DNA of 64,000 bases from NCBI RefSeq assembly GCF_000011385.1, contig NC_005125.1, positions 124,001 through 188,000 of the forward strand, in the 5' to 3' direction. The translations under genes and the position numbers were made by a program. Under the pieces are notes generated by a model. The model was not told the DNA's origin and made no database searches. It saw only the letters and a program-made list of their open reading frames with translations. This document shows positions 9,191 through 17,492 of this stretch, one piece after another. Within the stretch, counting starts at the first letter, position 1. Each line of letters opens with the position of its first letter. Source of the stretch: Gloeobacter violaceus PCC 7421. GTDB taxonomy: Bacteria; Cyanobacteriota; Cyanobacteriia; Gloeobacterales; Gloeobacteraceae.

Positions 9191-9200
9191 AAAGCGAAAA

Positions 9201-9227
9201 GCCCTCCGCGACAAAACGCGAAAGGGC
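9201..9227 (+). terminator. Hairpin just after the membrane-protein gene
   Basis: GCCCT and CGCG pair with CGCG and AGGGC around an ACAAAA loop, beginning 11 bases after the stop. No T-run follows. It could stabilise the 3' end of the two-gene transcript. Confidence 0.35.
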
Positions 9228-9302
9228 CAACGCCTAGAAAAAAAGTGAGGGGCTAGACTTATCCTGGAAGGGGGGAGAGTGCAGGCATGTACTTAATGTA
9301 CT

Positions 9303-9318
9303 TCCCCTATATAGGGGA
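9303..9318. promoter_or_regulatory. 16-bp perfect palindrome
   Basis: TCCCCTATATAGGGGA is self-complementary throughout and lies in the 244-bp gap between two convergent genes. It is AT-rich at the centre and could form a small cruciform or bind a dimeric protein. No gene start is near. Confidence 0.3.
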
Positions 9319-9387
9319 GAAAAGGGGCTTTTTGTTAAGTTTTGTGGCTCCTAGTGTTTTCGCCTGATCATCCCCAGGCAGAGCACG

Positions 9388-9415
9388 AAAAAAGGGACCT
9401 TGGCGGCCCCTTTTT
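9388..9415. terminator. Bidirectional intrinsic terminator
   Basis: An A-run and GGGACC pair with GGCCCC and a T-run around TTGGC, with one A/C mismatch. With T-runs on both strands it can end transcription from both sides. It lies 20 bases beyond the stop of the BI-1 gene and about 200 bases after the TrbL-like gene. Confidence 0.75.
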
Positions 9416-9434
9416 CAGCGGGAGAGGTCGACCG

Positions 9435-10118
9435 TCAGTCGCGGCCGCCGCCGCCGAAGATGCGCAGGAACGCCAAAAACAGATTCAAGAAGTTGAGATA
9501 GAGGCTCAAGGCGATCTGTCCGGCGGTCTGGCCGAAGCGGTTGTCGCGGGCGATGTTGAGGTCGTAGGCGGTGAAGGCCGTGAAGACGATCACCGTCATC
9601 CAGGAAATTACCAGGTCGGTCACGGGCGATTTGAGCCAGAAGACGTTGAGCAGCGAAGAGATGACGATGCCCAGCACCGCCATGATCAAGATGCTGCCCA
9701 GATTGCTCAAATCCCGCTTGGTCGTCCAGCCGTAGATGGCCCCGGCGCCGAAGGTGGCGCCCGCCGCCGCCAGGGCTTTGAGCACGACCGCCTGCCCGAC
9801 GCTCGAGGCCAAATAGATGGCCGTGATCGGGGCAAGGACCAGACCTTCGACGACAGCAAATACGAATAGCAAAATCAGCGAGAGGTTGTCGGCGTTTTTG
9901 GACCAGGAACGGACAGTGCCAATCGCCAGCAGCAGGCCGAGCTGCACAATCAGCAGCGGCCAGAACCAGGCGTCGATGCCGGGCAGGGCGGACGCCCACC
10001 AGGAGACTGCTCCGGTAAGGGCGAGGGAGATGCCCATCGCCGCAAACGCCCCGGGCAGGTTGGAGGCACGCTGCTCCCGCTGTCTATTGAGGCCGGAAGC
10101 GTCGGGGTAACTGTACAT
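9435..10118 (-). CDS. Bax inhibitor-1 (YccA/BI-1) family membrane protein
   Basis: 227 residues with a hydrophilic N-terminus of about 25 residues and seven hydrophobic segments, the topology of the BI-1/YccA family. Characteristic stretches are VVEGLVLAPITAIY, GATFGAGAIYGWTTKRDLSNLGSIL, FWLKSPVTD and VFTAFTAYDLNIARD. The two Asp/Asn residues late in the protein match the family's ion-pair region, and the protein ends in a Gly-rich tail. Bacterial members act as pH-dependent ion leak channels or membrane-protease modulators. It is divergent from xthA. Confidence 0.9.
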   Translation of the reverse strand: MYSYPDASGLNRQREQRASNLPGAFAAMGISLALTGAVSWWASALPGIDAWFWPLLIVQLGLLLAIGTVRSWSKNADNLSLILLFVFAVVEGLVLAPITAIYLASSVGQAVVLKALAAAGATFGAGAIYGWTTKRDLSNLGSILIMAVLGIVISSLLNVFWLKSPVTDLVISWMTVIVFTAFTAYDLNIARDNRFGQTAGQIALSLYLNFLNLFLAFLRIFGGGGRD

Positions 10119-10218
10119 TGCGTGATGCCCTCGGAATCTATCGTCAATATCTTAACATTTGGCGATATTCTGGGAATTCGCCCCGCGACAGAGTTAGGGG
10201 GGTGGTAGCCTCGAAGAC

Positions 10219-10995
10219 ATGTCCAATCTGACCGTCGCCACCTGGAACGTCAATTCGATCAATGTTCGCCTGGGGGGGGTATGCGCCTGGCTCTCGGCAC
10301 ACCGGCCGGAGGTGCTCTGCCTGCAGGAGACGAAGGTTCCGGATGAACGCTTTCCGGTTGCCGCCTTTGAAGCACTGGGGTACGAAGTCGCCTTCGCGGG
10401 CCAAAAAGCCTACAACGGGGTTGCCATCGTCAGCCGCAAACCCGTTACCGTCGTGCGCCGCGGCCTGCCCGGCGACGAGGCGGACGCCCCGCGCAGGCTG
10501 ATCGCCGCCACCGTCGAGGACACCCAGATCATCAATGTCTACGTCCCGAACGGCTCGGAGGCGGGTTCCGAAAAATTCGCCTACAAGCTACTCTGGCTGG
10601 AGCGCCTACGCCAGTACTTGCTTGCCGACTTCGATCCAAAGGCAGCGGTGCTGCTGTGCGGGGATTTCAATATTGCCCCAGAGGAGCGCGATGTCTGGGA
10701 TCCCAAGGCGGTGGCGGGCAAGGTCCTTTTTCATCCCGACGAACACGCCGCCCTGGAGCGCATCCGCACCTGGGGTTTTATCGACGCCTTTCGCCTGCAC
10801 TCGCCGGCGGCGGGCCAATTTAGCTGGTGGGACTACCGGGCGGCGGCTTTTCGACGCAACCTCGGCATGCGCATCGACCACATCTGGGTGAGCAGCCCGC
10901 TTGCCGAGCGCTGCTCCGCCTGCTGGATCGACGCGCAACCGCGCGCCCAACCCTCGCCCTCCGACCACGTACCGGTGGCGGCCAGCTTTCGTTAG
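10219..10995 (+). CDS. xthA: Exodeoxyribonuclease III
   Basis: 258 residues, the usual length for the AP endonuclease/exonuclease III family that repairs abasic sites and blocked 3' ends. Visible signatures: TVATWNVNSINVR, CLQETKVPDERFP (metal-binding Glu), YNGVAIVSRKP, LLCGDFNIAPEERDVWDP (catalytic Asp/Asn), GFIDAFRLH, WWDYR and the terminal MRIDHIWVS with PSDHVPV (catalytic His). All active-site segments are present. No strong ribosome binding site precedes the ATG; the mRNA may have a short leader from the 100-bp gap shared with the divergent BI-1 gene. Confidence 0.94.
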   Translation: MSNLTVATWNVNSINVRLGGVCAWLSAHRPEVLCLQETKVPDERFPVAAFEALGYEVAFAGQKAYNGVAIVSRKPVTVVRRGLPGDEADAPRRLIAATVEDTQIINVYVPNGSEAGSEKFAYKLLWLERLRQYLLADFDPKAAVLLCGDFNIAPEERDVWDPKAVAGKVLFHPDEHAALERIRTWGFIDAFRLHSPAAGQFSWWDYRAAAFRRNLGMRIDHIWVSSPLAERCSACWIDAQPRAQPSPSDHVPVAASFR

Positions 10996-11007
10996 GGTAT
11001 ATGCGGC

Positions 11008-11193
11008 CTAGGCGGCCGGACGGACGAGCACCGGCGGCAGGGTATAGACCTCACCCGCTCCCAGCTGTTGAACGGCTTGCAGCGCAAGGGCCATCTGGAA
11101 GAAGACCGCCAACAACACCGCGATGTGAATGGCAAACTCCAGCCAGAGCACCGCCTCGTTTGGCCTGCGATTGATGATCATGATGCACACCAA
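11008..11193 (-). CDS. Small single-pass membrane protein
   Basis: 61 residues, or 57 from the internal Met. One clear hydrophobic helix is present (LWLEFAIHIAVLLAVFFQMALALQ split at residues 16-38), with a basic N-terminus and a Pro-rich tail. It is convergent with xthA, ending 12 bases from its stop. I do not recognise it. The hydrophobic segment with flanking charge supports a real gene, but the ORF could be chance. Confidence 0.4.
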   Translation of the reverse strand: MVCIMIINRRPNEAVLWLEFAIHIAVLLAVFFQMALALQAVQQLGAGEVYTLPPVLVRPAA

Positions 11194-11302
11194 ACTGGAT
11201 AGATCTGTTATCGCCTATACATATGCGCCACGGATCCAAAACGCTAAGAATCGCTGCGCTTCCCCGAGTGGTTCAACGGCAGAAGTTCAATTTTTGTTGC
11301 AC

Positions 11303-11689
11303 CTAGCGGCGGATGGGACTGCCGTGGTGGTGCACCAGATACCAAGAGCCGCCCAGAAGCGCGAAGACGTTGGTCGCCATCGACTGCACGCTTGCACTCT
11401 GGCCGCCCGCCGCCTGCAATACCTTCTCCATCAGCACGACGTAGGCGAGTGTCCCCTGAACTTCGCAGGTGAGGATTTCCGTTTCGATTTCGATGTAGGC
11501 AGTGACTTTAAAAATTTGCTCCCACGACTGACGAACCGCACTCCAGCCGCGCAGCGCCGGCCGGCCGGGGTGGATGCAAAGACTCGCCGCGCCTTGCGAC
11601 CAGACGGCAGCCATCGCCTCTATGTCGCGCTTCTCAAACGCCCGATAAAACGCCGCGTTCGCACCCAGTACCGCCTCGCACTCGTCCAT
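11303..11689 (-). CDS. SnoaL/NTF2-like (DUF4440-type) protein
   Basis: 128 residues with the cone-shaped NTF2-like fold pattern: AVLGANAAFYRAFEKRDIEAMAAVWSQ, LCIHPGRPALRGWSAVRQSWEQIF, then beta strands ending in WYLVHHHGSPI. This matches the SnoaL_3 group often annotated as nuclear-transport-factor-2-like. Activity is unknown. It is the last gene of a three-gene unit, with the start only nine bases after the nrdR stop. Confidence 0.82.
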   Translation of the reverse strand: MDECEAVLGANAAFYRAFEKRDIEAMAAVWSQGAASLCIHPGRPALRGWSAVRQSWEQIFKVTAYIEIETEILTCEVQGTLAYVVLMEKVLQAAGGQSASVQSMATNVFALLGGSWYLVHHHGSPIRR

Positions 11690-11698
11690 CGGCCCGCG

Positions 11699-12217
11699 TC
11701 AGTCGGCGGACTGGTCGTGCGCTGCGGCAAGCCGCTCCAGGCGGGCTTTGAGCGAATCGAGCTCAGCGTTCGCTTCGAAGGTTTGCAGTTCGCTCACAAA
11801 GTCGGCGACACCCTTGAACTTGCGGTAAACCGAGGCGAAGCGCACGTAGGCCACCTCGTTGAGGGGCTTGAGTAGAGCGAGGACCATCTCGCCAATCTCG
11901 GCACTGGTTACCTCGCGGCTGGAGCGCTGCTGCAACTCGGCCTGCAGATCGTCGACGAGTTGCTCAATGAGCTCCGCCGGCACGTCGGTCTTCTCGCAGG
12001 CGATCATCACCCCACGCAACACCTTCGAGCGATCGAACGCTTCGCGCCGCCCATTGCGCTTGATCACGACTGTTGGGACAAATTCGATGCGCTCGTAGGT
12101 CGTGAAGCGCCGTCGGCATTGTTTGCACTCGCGGCGGCGGCGCACGCTCTCCCCCTCCTCGGCCAGACGGGACTCGAGGACACGGTTGTCAGAGTACGAG
12201 CAGAATGGGCAAAGCAT
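11699..12217 (-). CDS. nrdR: Transcriptional repressor NrdR
   Basis: 172 residues. NrdR represses ribonucleotide reductase genes by sensing ATP/dATP. The N-terminal zinc ribbon is complete (CPFC at 3-6, CKQC near 31-34), followed by [32 protein letters not shown], which opens the ATP-cone domain (about 49-140). The C-terminal 25 residues are charged and helical. The length is typical. It sits between a membrane-anchored hypothetical gene and an NTF2-like gene with nine-base gaps, so all three are probably one transcript. Confidence 0.95.
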   Translation of the reverse strand: MLCPFCSYSDNRVLESRLAEEGESVRRRRECKQCRRRFTTYERIEFVPTVVIKRNGRREAFDRSKVLRGVMIACEKTDVPAELIEQLVDDLQAELQQRSSREVTSAEIGEMVLALLKPLNEVAYVRFASVYRKFKGVADFVSELQTFEANAELDSLKARLERLAAAHDQSAD

Positions 12218-12226
12218 AATTACCGA

Positions 12227-12676
12227 CTATTGAATCAGTTCCTTGGGGCAATCCGGTCCACCCGAGACATATTGTTGCAGAAGTTTACACCAGCGGGCGG
12301 CCAGCCCCGTCTCGGTAAAGGGTATAGATATTTGCTGGCCGCTCTCGAGGGCGAGCTGTAGCGCGATGCGTCGAGCCCTGGCGGGTGGGGCGTCGGGGCT
12401 GGCCGGCCGGCCGTCGACAGCGAGGGCGACGCTTCTAACCGTTTGCAGCGAGATTTGTTGAAGTTCAGTCGGCCCCTGCCGGGTCGGTCTGCCCCAGACC
12501 AGCCGGTCGCCCCGGCGGCCAAGCATCGCAAATACGTCGTACTTGGCGTTGTCGAAATCTTTGGCCCAGTGGCTGTAAGCCTGGACTTTTTGATATTCGT
12601 TCCAACCCGCCCAACTCAAAAAGCTAAACAGAGCGAGCAAGGGCAACCAGATCAGGGCATGCACCATGGGCAGCAC
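12227..12676 (-). CDS. Membrane-anchored hypothetical protein upstream of nrdR
   Basis: About 149 residues from a GTG, or 146 from the ATG at 12667. An N-terminal hydrophobic helix (ALIWLPLLALFSFLSWAGW) anchors a soluble domain with SLQTVRSVALAVDGRP, ALQLALESGQQISIPFTETG and WCKLLQQYV. I do not recognise the domain. Its tight linkage to nrdR (nine bases) suggests co-expression. Its start overlaps by 25 bases the end of the broken Rep-like reading frame, so the plasmid-like segment abuts this operon. Confidence 0.6.
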   Translation of the reverse strand: MLPMVHALIWLPLLALFSFLSWAGWNEYQKVQAYSHWAKDFDNAKYDVFAMLGRRGDRLVWGRPTRQGPTELQQISLQTVRSVALAVDGRPASPDAPPARARRIALQLALESGQQISIPFTETGLAARWCKLLQQYVSGGPDCPKELIQ

Positions 12677-12983
12677 CGGAAAGATATCTTCATTTTAACC
12701 GGCACTATGCCGCGCTTGAGGGCCATCGTCACCCAGGCGCTCACCCCGCGCCAGAAGGACCCAGCAGGCTGGGCGTCGGCCATCGCCAACACCTGGTCGA
12801 TGCGTCGCAACTCGTGCCTGTAGGCGACCAGATTGCGCAGACAGCGATCGTCGAGGCGCGCACTCACCTCTGGCCAGCGGTCGAGCACGGCCTGCAGCGC
12901 TTCGGGTACCCGCGCCCGCCCGGGGGTGACGATTGTTTTGGGTGGTCGTGGTTGCTCTGCCGAGCCGCCGCCTGTGTGTGAGA
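12652..12983 (-). pseudogene. C-terminal part of the broken Rep-like gene
   Basis: On the minus strand the frame from about 12950 reads TIVTPGRARVPEALQAVLDR, PEVSARLDDRCLRNLVAYR, then HELRRIDQVLAMADAQPAGSF and WVTMALKRGIVPVKM. It has protein-like composition and stops at 12652. It lines up as the continuation of the helix-turn-helix frame at 14615-15265, separated from it by a 135-bp inverted-repeat unit and an IS4-family element. The runs of C at the junction put the two halves in different frames, so the gene is doubly broken. Product: probably the C-terminal domain of a replication or regulatory protein. Confidence 0.5.
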
Positions 12984-13108
12984 CATTCCCCCCCCCCGAA
13001 AGCTGTTCGGTTTCACGGCCGAGCGACGGAAGGCAAGGGCCGGAGCAAAGCGGAGGGCGAAGCGCACCCTTGCCTGTAGGAGTGGCCGTGGTATCCTCTC
13101 CGCTTTGG
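12984..13108. repeat. Inverted-repeat (MITE-like) unit, left part
   Basis: CATTCCCCCCCCCCGAAAGC at 12984-13003 is matched, inverted, by GCTTTGGGGGGGGAATG at 14598-14614 beyond the IS4 element. Without the IS the unit is about 135 bp. It contains an internal hairpin with arms GGCAAGGG (13032-13039) and CCCTTGCC (13067-13074). No ORF. The repeat call rests on the terminal arms and the internal hairpin; I see no second copy in this window. Confidence 0.45.
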
Positions 13109-14595
13109 CTATCCATTACCCACATTTTTGAGAGCGCCTCTGTCTGCTGTGCGCCAGTCACACTGGGAGCGTACTGGCTCAGCCGTGGCCCATGCCGACC
13201 ATCGACCCCTGGACCGAACACGAACTGCAACACCTCGATTTGGGCGATGCCCGTCGCCACACCCGACTCAAGCAGCTGCTCTCCAGCCTCGCCCGTCAAC
13301 CCCATGCCTCTCTGCCCCAAGCCTGCGAGGATGCCGCCGCCCTCAAAGCCGCCTACCGCTTTTTGGACAACCCGCAGTGCCACCCTGCAGATATCCGCCA
13401 GGCCCATGCCAGTGCCACCGCCGGCCGCCTGGCTGCCCTACCGCTGGTGCTGCTGATTCAAGACACCACCGAGTTGAACTTCACTGCCCACCCCCACACC
13501 ACCGGGCTGGGCCATCTGTCCAAGCCCGAAAGCCAGGGACTGCTGGTCCACTCGCTTCTGGCTGTGCGGCCCGACGCCGTCGCCCTCGGCTTGTGCTGGC
13601 AGAAAGTCTGGACCCGTGCGGCCCAGGTGGAGCATCTGGCCGCTCGACGCCAAAAGCGTCCCCAACAGCACAAAGAATCCCAACGCTGGCTGGACGGTCT
13701 GGCGGCTGCCAAAGGCTATGTGCCGCCGGGGGGCGAAGCGGTGCTCATCGGCGACCGCGAGTCGGACATGTTCGGCTTGTTTGCGGCACCGCGCCCGCCG
13801 CAGTTGCATCTCTTGGTGCGCGCCGCGCGCCAACGTCGGCTGGCCACCCCCAAAACGTTGCTGTTCGAGGTTTTCGCGGGTGCCTCAGCCCAGGGCCACT
13901 ATCGGTGCGACCTGGCGCGCCGTCCCGGGCGGGCGGCGCGCCAGGCGAGGTTGCAGGTGTACTGGCAAGCAGTGCAGTTGCAGCCGGGTCGCAATGACCA
14001 GACGCACAAAGGTCAACCGCCGGTGTCGGTGTGGGTGGTGCGCGCCTGGGAAGTGGACCCGCCTGCGGGCGAAGAGGGTATCGATTGGTGGTTGTTGAGT
14101 AGCCAGCCGGTGACCACGCTGGAGCAGGCGCTGGCCTGTGTGCACCGGTACACGCTGCGCTGGTTAATCGAGCGCTATCACTACATTCTCAAAAGTGGTT
14201 GCGCGGTGGAGCAGTTGCAGTTGGAGACGGCACAGCGTTTGGAGCGTGCGTTGGCAGTCTATTGCATCGTGGCGTGGCGGTTGTTGCAATTGACTTACCA
14301 GTCTCGCAGCGAGCCGGAGTTGCCGTGCACGGTGGCGTTGGCGCAGCACGAGTGGCAGGCGTTGTATTGTCGGATGACCCAGAGTCGGCAGTTGCCCGAG
14401 GAGGCGCCGAGTTTACGTCAGGCGGTGCGGTGGATAGCGCAGTTGGGAGGCTTTGTCGGTCGTAAAGGGGACGGTGAGCCTGGGGTGAAGACGCTGTGGC
14501 GAGGCTGGCAGCGGCTGGAGGATTTGGCAGCAGGGTGGCTCATCGCCCGCTCAGCGATGGCGGGCGATGGGAACGAAGATGTGGGTAACGGATAG
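13109..14595 (+). mobile_element. IS4-family insertion sequence, complete
   Basis: Ends are defined by the inverted repeat CTATCC(A/G)TTACCCACAT: left at 13109-13125, right ending at 14595. A 9-bp target duplication CCGCTTTGG lies at 13100-13108 and 14596-14604. The last three bases of the element are the transposase TAG stop. It is inserted within the 135-bp inverted-repeat unit, itself inside a Rep-like gene. Confidence 0.85.
13192..14595 (+). CDS. IS4-family transposase
   Basis: 467 residues. N-terminal helical DNA-binding region (TEHELQHLDLGDARRHTRL, AALKAAYRFLDNP) as in the Tn5/IS50-type group, then the DDE core: LLIQDTTELNFT (first Asp), VLIGDRESDMFGLF (second Asp) and YTLRWLIERYHYILK, which carries the Y-x2-R-x3-E-x6-K signature with the catalytic Glu. 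The length is normal and the frame is intact, so the element is probably active or recent. Confidence 0.92.
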   Translation: MPTIDPWTEHELQHLDLGDARRHTRLKQLLSSLARQPHASLPQACEDAAALKAAYRFLDNPQCHPADIRQAHASATAGRLAALPLVLLIQDTTELNFTAHPHTTGLGHLSKPESQGLLVHSLLAVRPDAVALGLCWQKVWTRAAQVEHLAARRQKRPQQHKESQRWLDGLAAAKGYVPPGGEAVLIGDRESDMFGLFAAPRPPQLHLLVRAARQRRLATPKTLLFEVFAGASAQGHYRCDLARRPGRAARQARLQVYWQAVQLQPGRNDQTHKGQPPVSVWVVRAWEVDPPAGEEGIDWWLLSSQPVTTLEQALACVHRYTLRWLIERYHYILKSGCAVEQLQLETAQRLERALAVYCIVAWRLLQLTYQSRSEPELPCTVALAQHEWQALYCRMTQSRQLPEEAPSLRQAVRWIAQLGGFVGRKGDGEPGVKTLWRGWQRLEDLAAGWLIARSAMAGDGNEDVGNG

Positions 14596-14614
14596 CCGCT
14601 TTGGGGGGGGAATG

Positions 14615-15265
14615 CTCTGGGCTCAGCCAAGTGCTCGGAACGTTGAATTTGTTGATCAGACGTCTTTTATGACAATTGGGTGTCAAATTAAGACGGCTCT
14701 TGAGTGCACTCGGCTCAAGTGCAGCACGGCTGTGGCGATAGGCGACCGACTGCCCCAGCCATTGGCGGTAGCGCAGCCAAAACGGGCTGGCGGGGTTGGC
14801 CGCCCATCCTGTCGTATTCAGCAGTGCCAGCATCCGATCGATCAGTGTCGCGCCTAGGTAGACCCGGTTGGGGCCGTGCGCCTGGCGAACCGACACCAGC
14901 AGCCCGGCAAATTCGATCTCAGGCCACAACCGAAACACCGTCGAGCGGTCGCATCCTGCGTAGTCGGCGATCGTCTCGGCACTCGCCCAGCAGTAGCCCG
15001 CCCGATCCACAAGGCCGATCACCGCTTCGACTATCCGCCCGATCGTGTGCGCCCGGCTGCGGCTGACCCGCTCGTGCACCAGACCGGTCCATCGGTGATC
15101 TGTGGCCAGCTCCTCCACCAGTGCGCGGGCCTGCTCGGCCGTCTGCCTGCGCGCCTTCGCCAGACCGCCGGTGTAGAAGGGCAACGCACGACCAGGGCGG
15201 CGGGTCGGTCCTTGTTGCTCGGCGAGGGCCGGGGCTCTTTCGCTCTCAAAAATTTCTGCGTACAT
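14615..15265 (-). pseudogene. N-terminal part of a helix-turn-helix, Rep-like protein
   Basis: The frame starts MYAEIFESERAPALAEQQ and runs about 215 residues to the repeat junction. A central winged-helix-type segment is clear: CWASAETIADYAGC followed by DRSTVFRLWPEIEFAGLLVS. Basic flanks (RSRAHTIGRIVEAVIGLVDR before, RVYLGATLIDRML after) fit DNA binding. Its divergent position from a FinO-like/parA operon suggests a plasmid replication initiator or regulator; I cannot name the family. The C-terminal part is displaced to 12652-12983 by insertions, so it is not functional as drawn. Confidence 0.55.
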
Positions 15266-15411
15266 TATCGGTAGAGTCCAAGCCAGTGTTTGTGGCTTGA
15301 GAGCTTTAGACCTTTCAGGTGTATAAAACCCTGTTCGGTTCCCGCAGAGCCAGGGAGTTCAAGGCTCTGTGTTAGGCTTCTCAATTGCGAATAGCTTACC
15401 CGATCTTTACC

Positions 15412-15425
15412 CACCACATGTGGTG
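15412..15425. promoter_or_regulatory. Perfect 14-bp palindrome, candidate operator
   Basis: CACCACATGTGGTG lies in the 259-bp gap between the Rep-like gene and the divergent FinO-like gene. A weaker inverted pair, AAGCCA (15280-15285) and TGGCTT (15293-15298), sits nearer the Rep-like start. A dimeric repressor or Rep site is the natural reading. Confidence 0.4.
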
Positions 15426-15524
15426 TCGCCGGGCCGATTTACCAAAGTTTTTTTCCAGATATGCCCTTCCTAACGGCCGGTCGGCTACGATGCTTGGCGT
15501 GAACCCCCGATAGAGGGCTCAGCC

Positions 15525-15863
15525 GTGCCACCGCCGCCTATCCCCGAGCCCGTGTCGGGGCGCATGGATATCGCCATCAAAATTAACCAGCTGCCCCAGG
15601 CCCAAAAGCTCAAGGACGGCTGGAGGCGCTTCTTCGTGCAGGCGGGTGACGTGCGGGTGATGGTCACCGTCCGACCCAAGATTTTCGAGCGACTCGTGCA
15701 GACCACCGCCCGCTACCCGTTGTGGGTGGCGGTGATCACTGGCCAGATGGGCGTCTCCATCGGTGGCAGGCACTTCCAACTGGAGCAGCCCAACCTGCAG
15801 GTCTTCGAGCGCAAGCCCAAGCCCGAGCGACCGCCGCAGCCCCAGGCCGCCGCCGCAGAATAG
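15525..15863 (+). CDS. FinO-like small protein (cyanobacterial type)
   Basis: 112 residues. The core IAIKINQLPQAQKLKDGWRR, VRVMVTVRPKIFERLVQT, PLWVAVITGQMG and NLQVFERKPKPE matches small cyanobacterial proteins annotated as fertility-inhibition FinO-like. FinO proteins are RNA chaperones that control plasmid transfer or replication through antisense RNA. The likely internal start MDIAIKINQL (15564) would also serve; the 13 residues before it are Pro-rich. It precedes parA by 60 bp on the same strand, which fits a plasmid maintenance operon. Confidence 0.6.
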   Translation: MPPPPIPEPVSGRMDIAIKINQLPQAQKLKDGWRRFFVQAGDVRVMVTVRPKIFERLVQTTARYPLWVAVITGQMGVSIGGRHFQLEQPNLQVFERKPKPERPPQPQAAAAE

Positions 15864-15870
15864 TCGCCAG

Positions 15871-15902
15871 TTCTGGTATTCTTGCTTTCTGGTATTCTGG
15901 TC
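15871..15902 (+). repeat. Four tandem octamers upstream of parA
   Basis: Read in steps of eight: TTCTGGTA, TTCTTGCT, TTCTGGTA, TTCTGGTC. They end 21 bases before the parA start. The reverse complement of the consensus (ACCAGAA core) recurs as eight octamers at 17525-17588. This is a candidate centromere or operator. Confidence 0.75.
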
Positions 15903-15923
15903 CATTAAAAGCCAGACTGGTTC

Positions 15924-16494
15924 GTGAAAATCCTGACTTTGACCGGCTACAAGGGCGGGGTGGGCAAATCGACCACCGCCGTTCACCTGGCAACCTTTTT
16001 CAGCGATCACGGCCGCACCGTGCTGATCGACGGCGACCCCAACCGCACCTCGATGCAATGGGCGCAACGGGGCAAGCTGCCCTTCTCTGTTGCAGACGAG
16101 CGGCAGGCGATGAAAGCCGTCACCGGTGCCGAGTGGATCATCATCGACACACCGGCCAGGCCGGACGGCACCGACCTGCAGGAACTGGCCAAGGGTTGCG
16201 ATCTGCTCATCCTGCCCACCGCACCGGACGTGCTGTCGCTGCGGCCGATGCTCGAAACCGCCCAAGCCCTCGGCCAGGCCCGCTATCGCGCCCTGGTGGC
16301 CATCGTGCCGCCCCGACCCAGCAGGGAAGGCGAAGCGATGCGCGACGAACTCGACAAGAACGGCGTGCCGGTGTTTCGGACACTGATCCGGCGCAGCGCG
16401 GGTTTCGCCAAGGCCGCGCTGGAGGGCGTCCCCGTGCGCGACGTGTCGAACCCACGCGCCCGGTTGGTGTGGACGGATTACCGTGCTTTAGGTA
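15924..16494 (+). pseudogene. parA: ParA-family partition ATPase, 3' end displaced by an IS
   Basis: About 190 residues remain. The deviant Walker A KGGVGKST (residues 10-17) is intact, followed by VLIDGDPNRTSMQWA and the Walker B-like WIIIDTPARPDG. The size and lack of an N-terminal DNA-binding domain place it with small plasmid-type ParA proteins. An IS982-family element enters after RALG. Removing it and one TTAGGTA copy restores RALGKEVLEILEAT and a TGA that overlaps the next ATG (ATGA). As drawn, translation ends a few residues inside the IS (16511), so the tail is replaced by NVSSG and some activity may remain. Confidence 0.85.
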
Positions 16495-17457
16495 ACGTCA
16501 GTTCGGGATAAGGAAATGCGGTCCGCCTAGGCTGGGATTAGCACATCACAAGCCACGGACCGCTCGCTATGCCCAGTCTAGAAGCGCTCTTTTGCCATGT
16601 CGATGACTTCTGCCGACGCTTCGAGCCACTCTGGCAGCAACAACTGCTCGACGATGGTCTGCGACACCGGCGACGGCCACGCCGACTCTGTCTCAGTGAA
16701 ATCCTGACAATTCTGATTGCTTTTCACCAATCCGCCTACCGCCACTTCAAGGCGTTCTATACACAGATGGTCTGGGGGTACTGGCGCAGCGCTTTTCCTG
16801 GACTGGTCAGCTACCCGCGCTTTGTCGAGTGGATGCCTTCTACCCTCCTGCCGCTCAGTGCCTACCTGCGCCACTGTTTTGGCCGGTGCACCGGCATCAG
16901 TTTCATCGATTCGACGCCGCTGCACGTTTGCCATGTGCGCCGGGTCCACGCCCATAAAGTCTTCGCCGCTCTGGCCGCTTGGGGCAAAAGCTCGGTGGGC
17001 TGGTTTTATGGCTTCAAGCTGCACCTGGTGGTCAGCGAGCGCGGTGAACTGCTGGCGATGAGCGTGACGCCTGGGAATACCGATGACCGCAAGCCTGTGC
17101 CTGAATTGCTCAAAGACTTGCACGGCAAGGTATTTGGTGACCGCGGCTATATCAGTGGCAAGCTTGGGAGGCAATTGCGCGAGGATTTCGGTATCGCGCT
17201 GATGACCAAGTTGCGCCGCAAGATGACCAATCGACTGATGGTGATGACGGACAAGCTGCTGTTGCGCAAGCGCGGGATTATCGAAGCGATCAACGACCAG
17301 CTGAAGAACATTTCTCAGATAGAGCACACCCGTCATCGCAGCGAAGTGAACTTTTTGGTCAACCTGGTGTGTGGATTGATTGCCTACTGCCACAAACCGA
17401 AGAAGCCGTCGGTAGCCTCGGATGTCGACCAGCTCAATGCTTAACCCGAACTGACGT
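16495..17457 (+). mobile_element. IS982-family insertion sequence, copy 1
   Basis: 963 bp with near-perfect ends ACGTCAGTTCGGGATAA (left) and ACGTCAGTTCGGGTTAA (right, inverted). The 7-bp target duplication TTAGGTA lies at 16488-16494 and 17458-17464. It is inserted into the 3' end of parA. It is the same length as the copy at 24163-25125. Confidence 0.9.
16569..17444 (+). CDS. IS982-family transposase
   Basis: 291 residues, normal for IS982. DDE segments: [14 protein letters not shown] (first Asp), [16 protein letters not shown] (second Asp) and [18 protein letters not shown] (Glu). Other family marks are [27 protein letters not shown] and [14 protein letters not shown]. The frame is intact. 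It is nearly identical to the product at 24237-25112, with a few substitutions (for example QMVWGY against EMVCAY), so the two copies are not the most recent transposition of each other. Confidence 0.95.
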   Translation: MPSLEALFCHVDDFCRRFEPLWQQQLLDDGLRHRRRPRRLCLSEILTILIAFHQSAYRHFKAFYTQMVWGYWRSAFPGLVSYPRFVEWMPSTLLPLSAYLRHCFGRCTGISFIDSTPLHVCHVRRVHAHKVFAALAAWGKSSVGWFYGFKLHLVVSERGELLAMSVTPGNTDDRKPVPELLKDLHGKVFGDRGYISGKLGRQLREDFGIALMTKLRRKMTNRLMVMTDKLLLRKRGIIEAINDQLKNISQIEHTRHRSEVNFLVNLVCGLIAYCHKPKKPSVASDVDQLNA

Positions 17458-17492
17458 TTAGGTAAAGAGGTCCTTGAAATCCTGGAGGCGAC

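Noticed and set aside
9241-9434. Possible small RNA gene in the gap with two hairpins and a palindrome
   Set aside because: The hairpins are adequately explained as terminators for the two convergent genes and no promoter is evident.
11250-11300. tRNA-like stretch (CGAGTGGTTCAACGGCAGAA resembles a D arm)
   Set aside because: No matching acceptor, anticodon or T-arm stems can be folded around it.
13128-13997. Long alternative frame over the IS4 transposase
   Set aside because: It is antisense or out of frame to a clear DDE transposase and has the Arg/Pro/Ala-rich composition of a GC-rich shadow.
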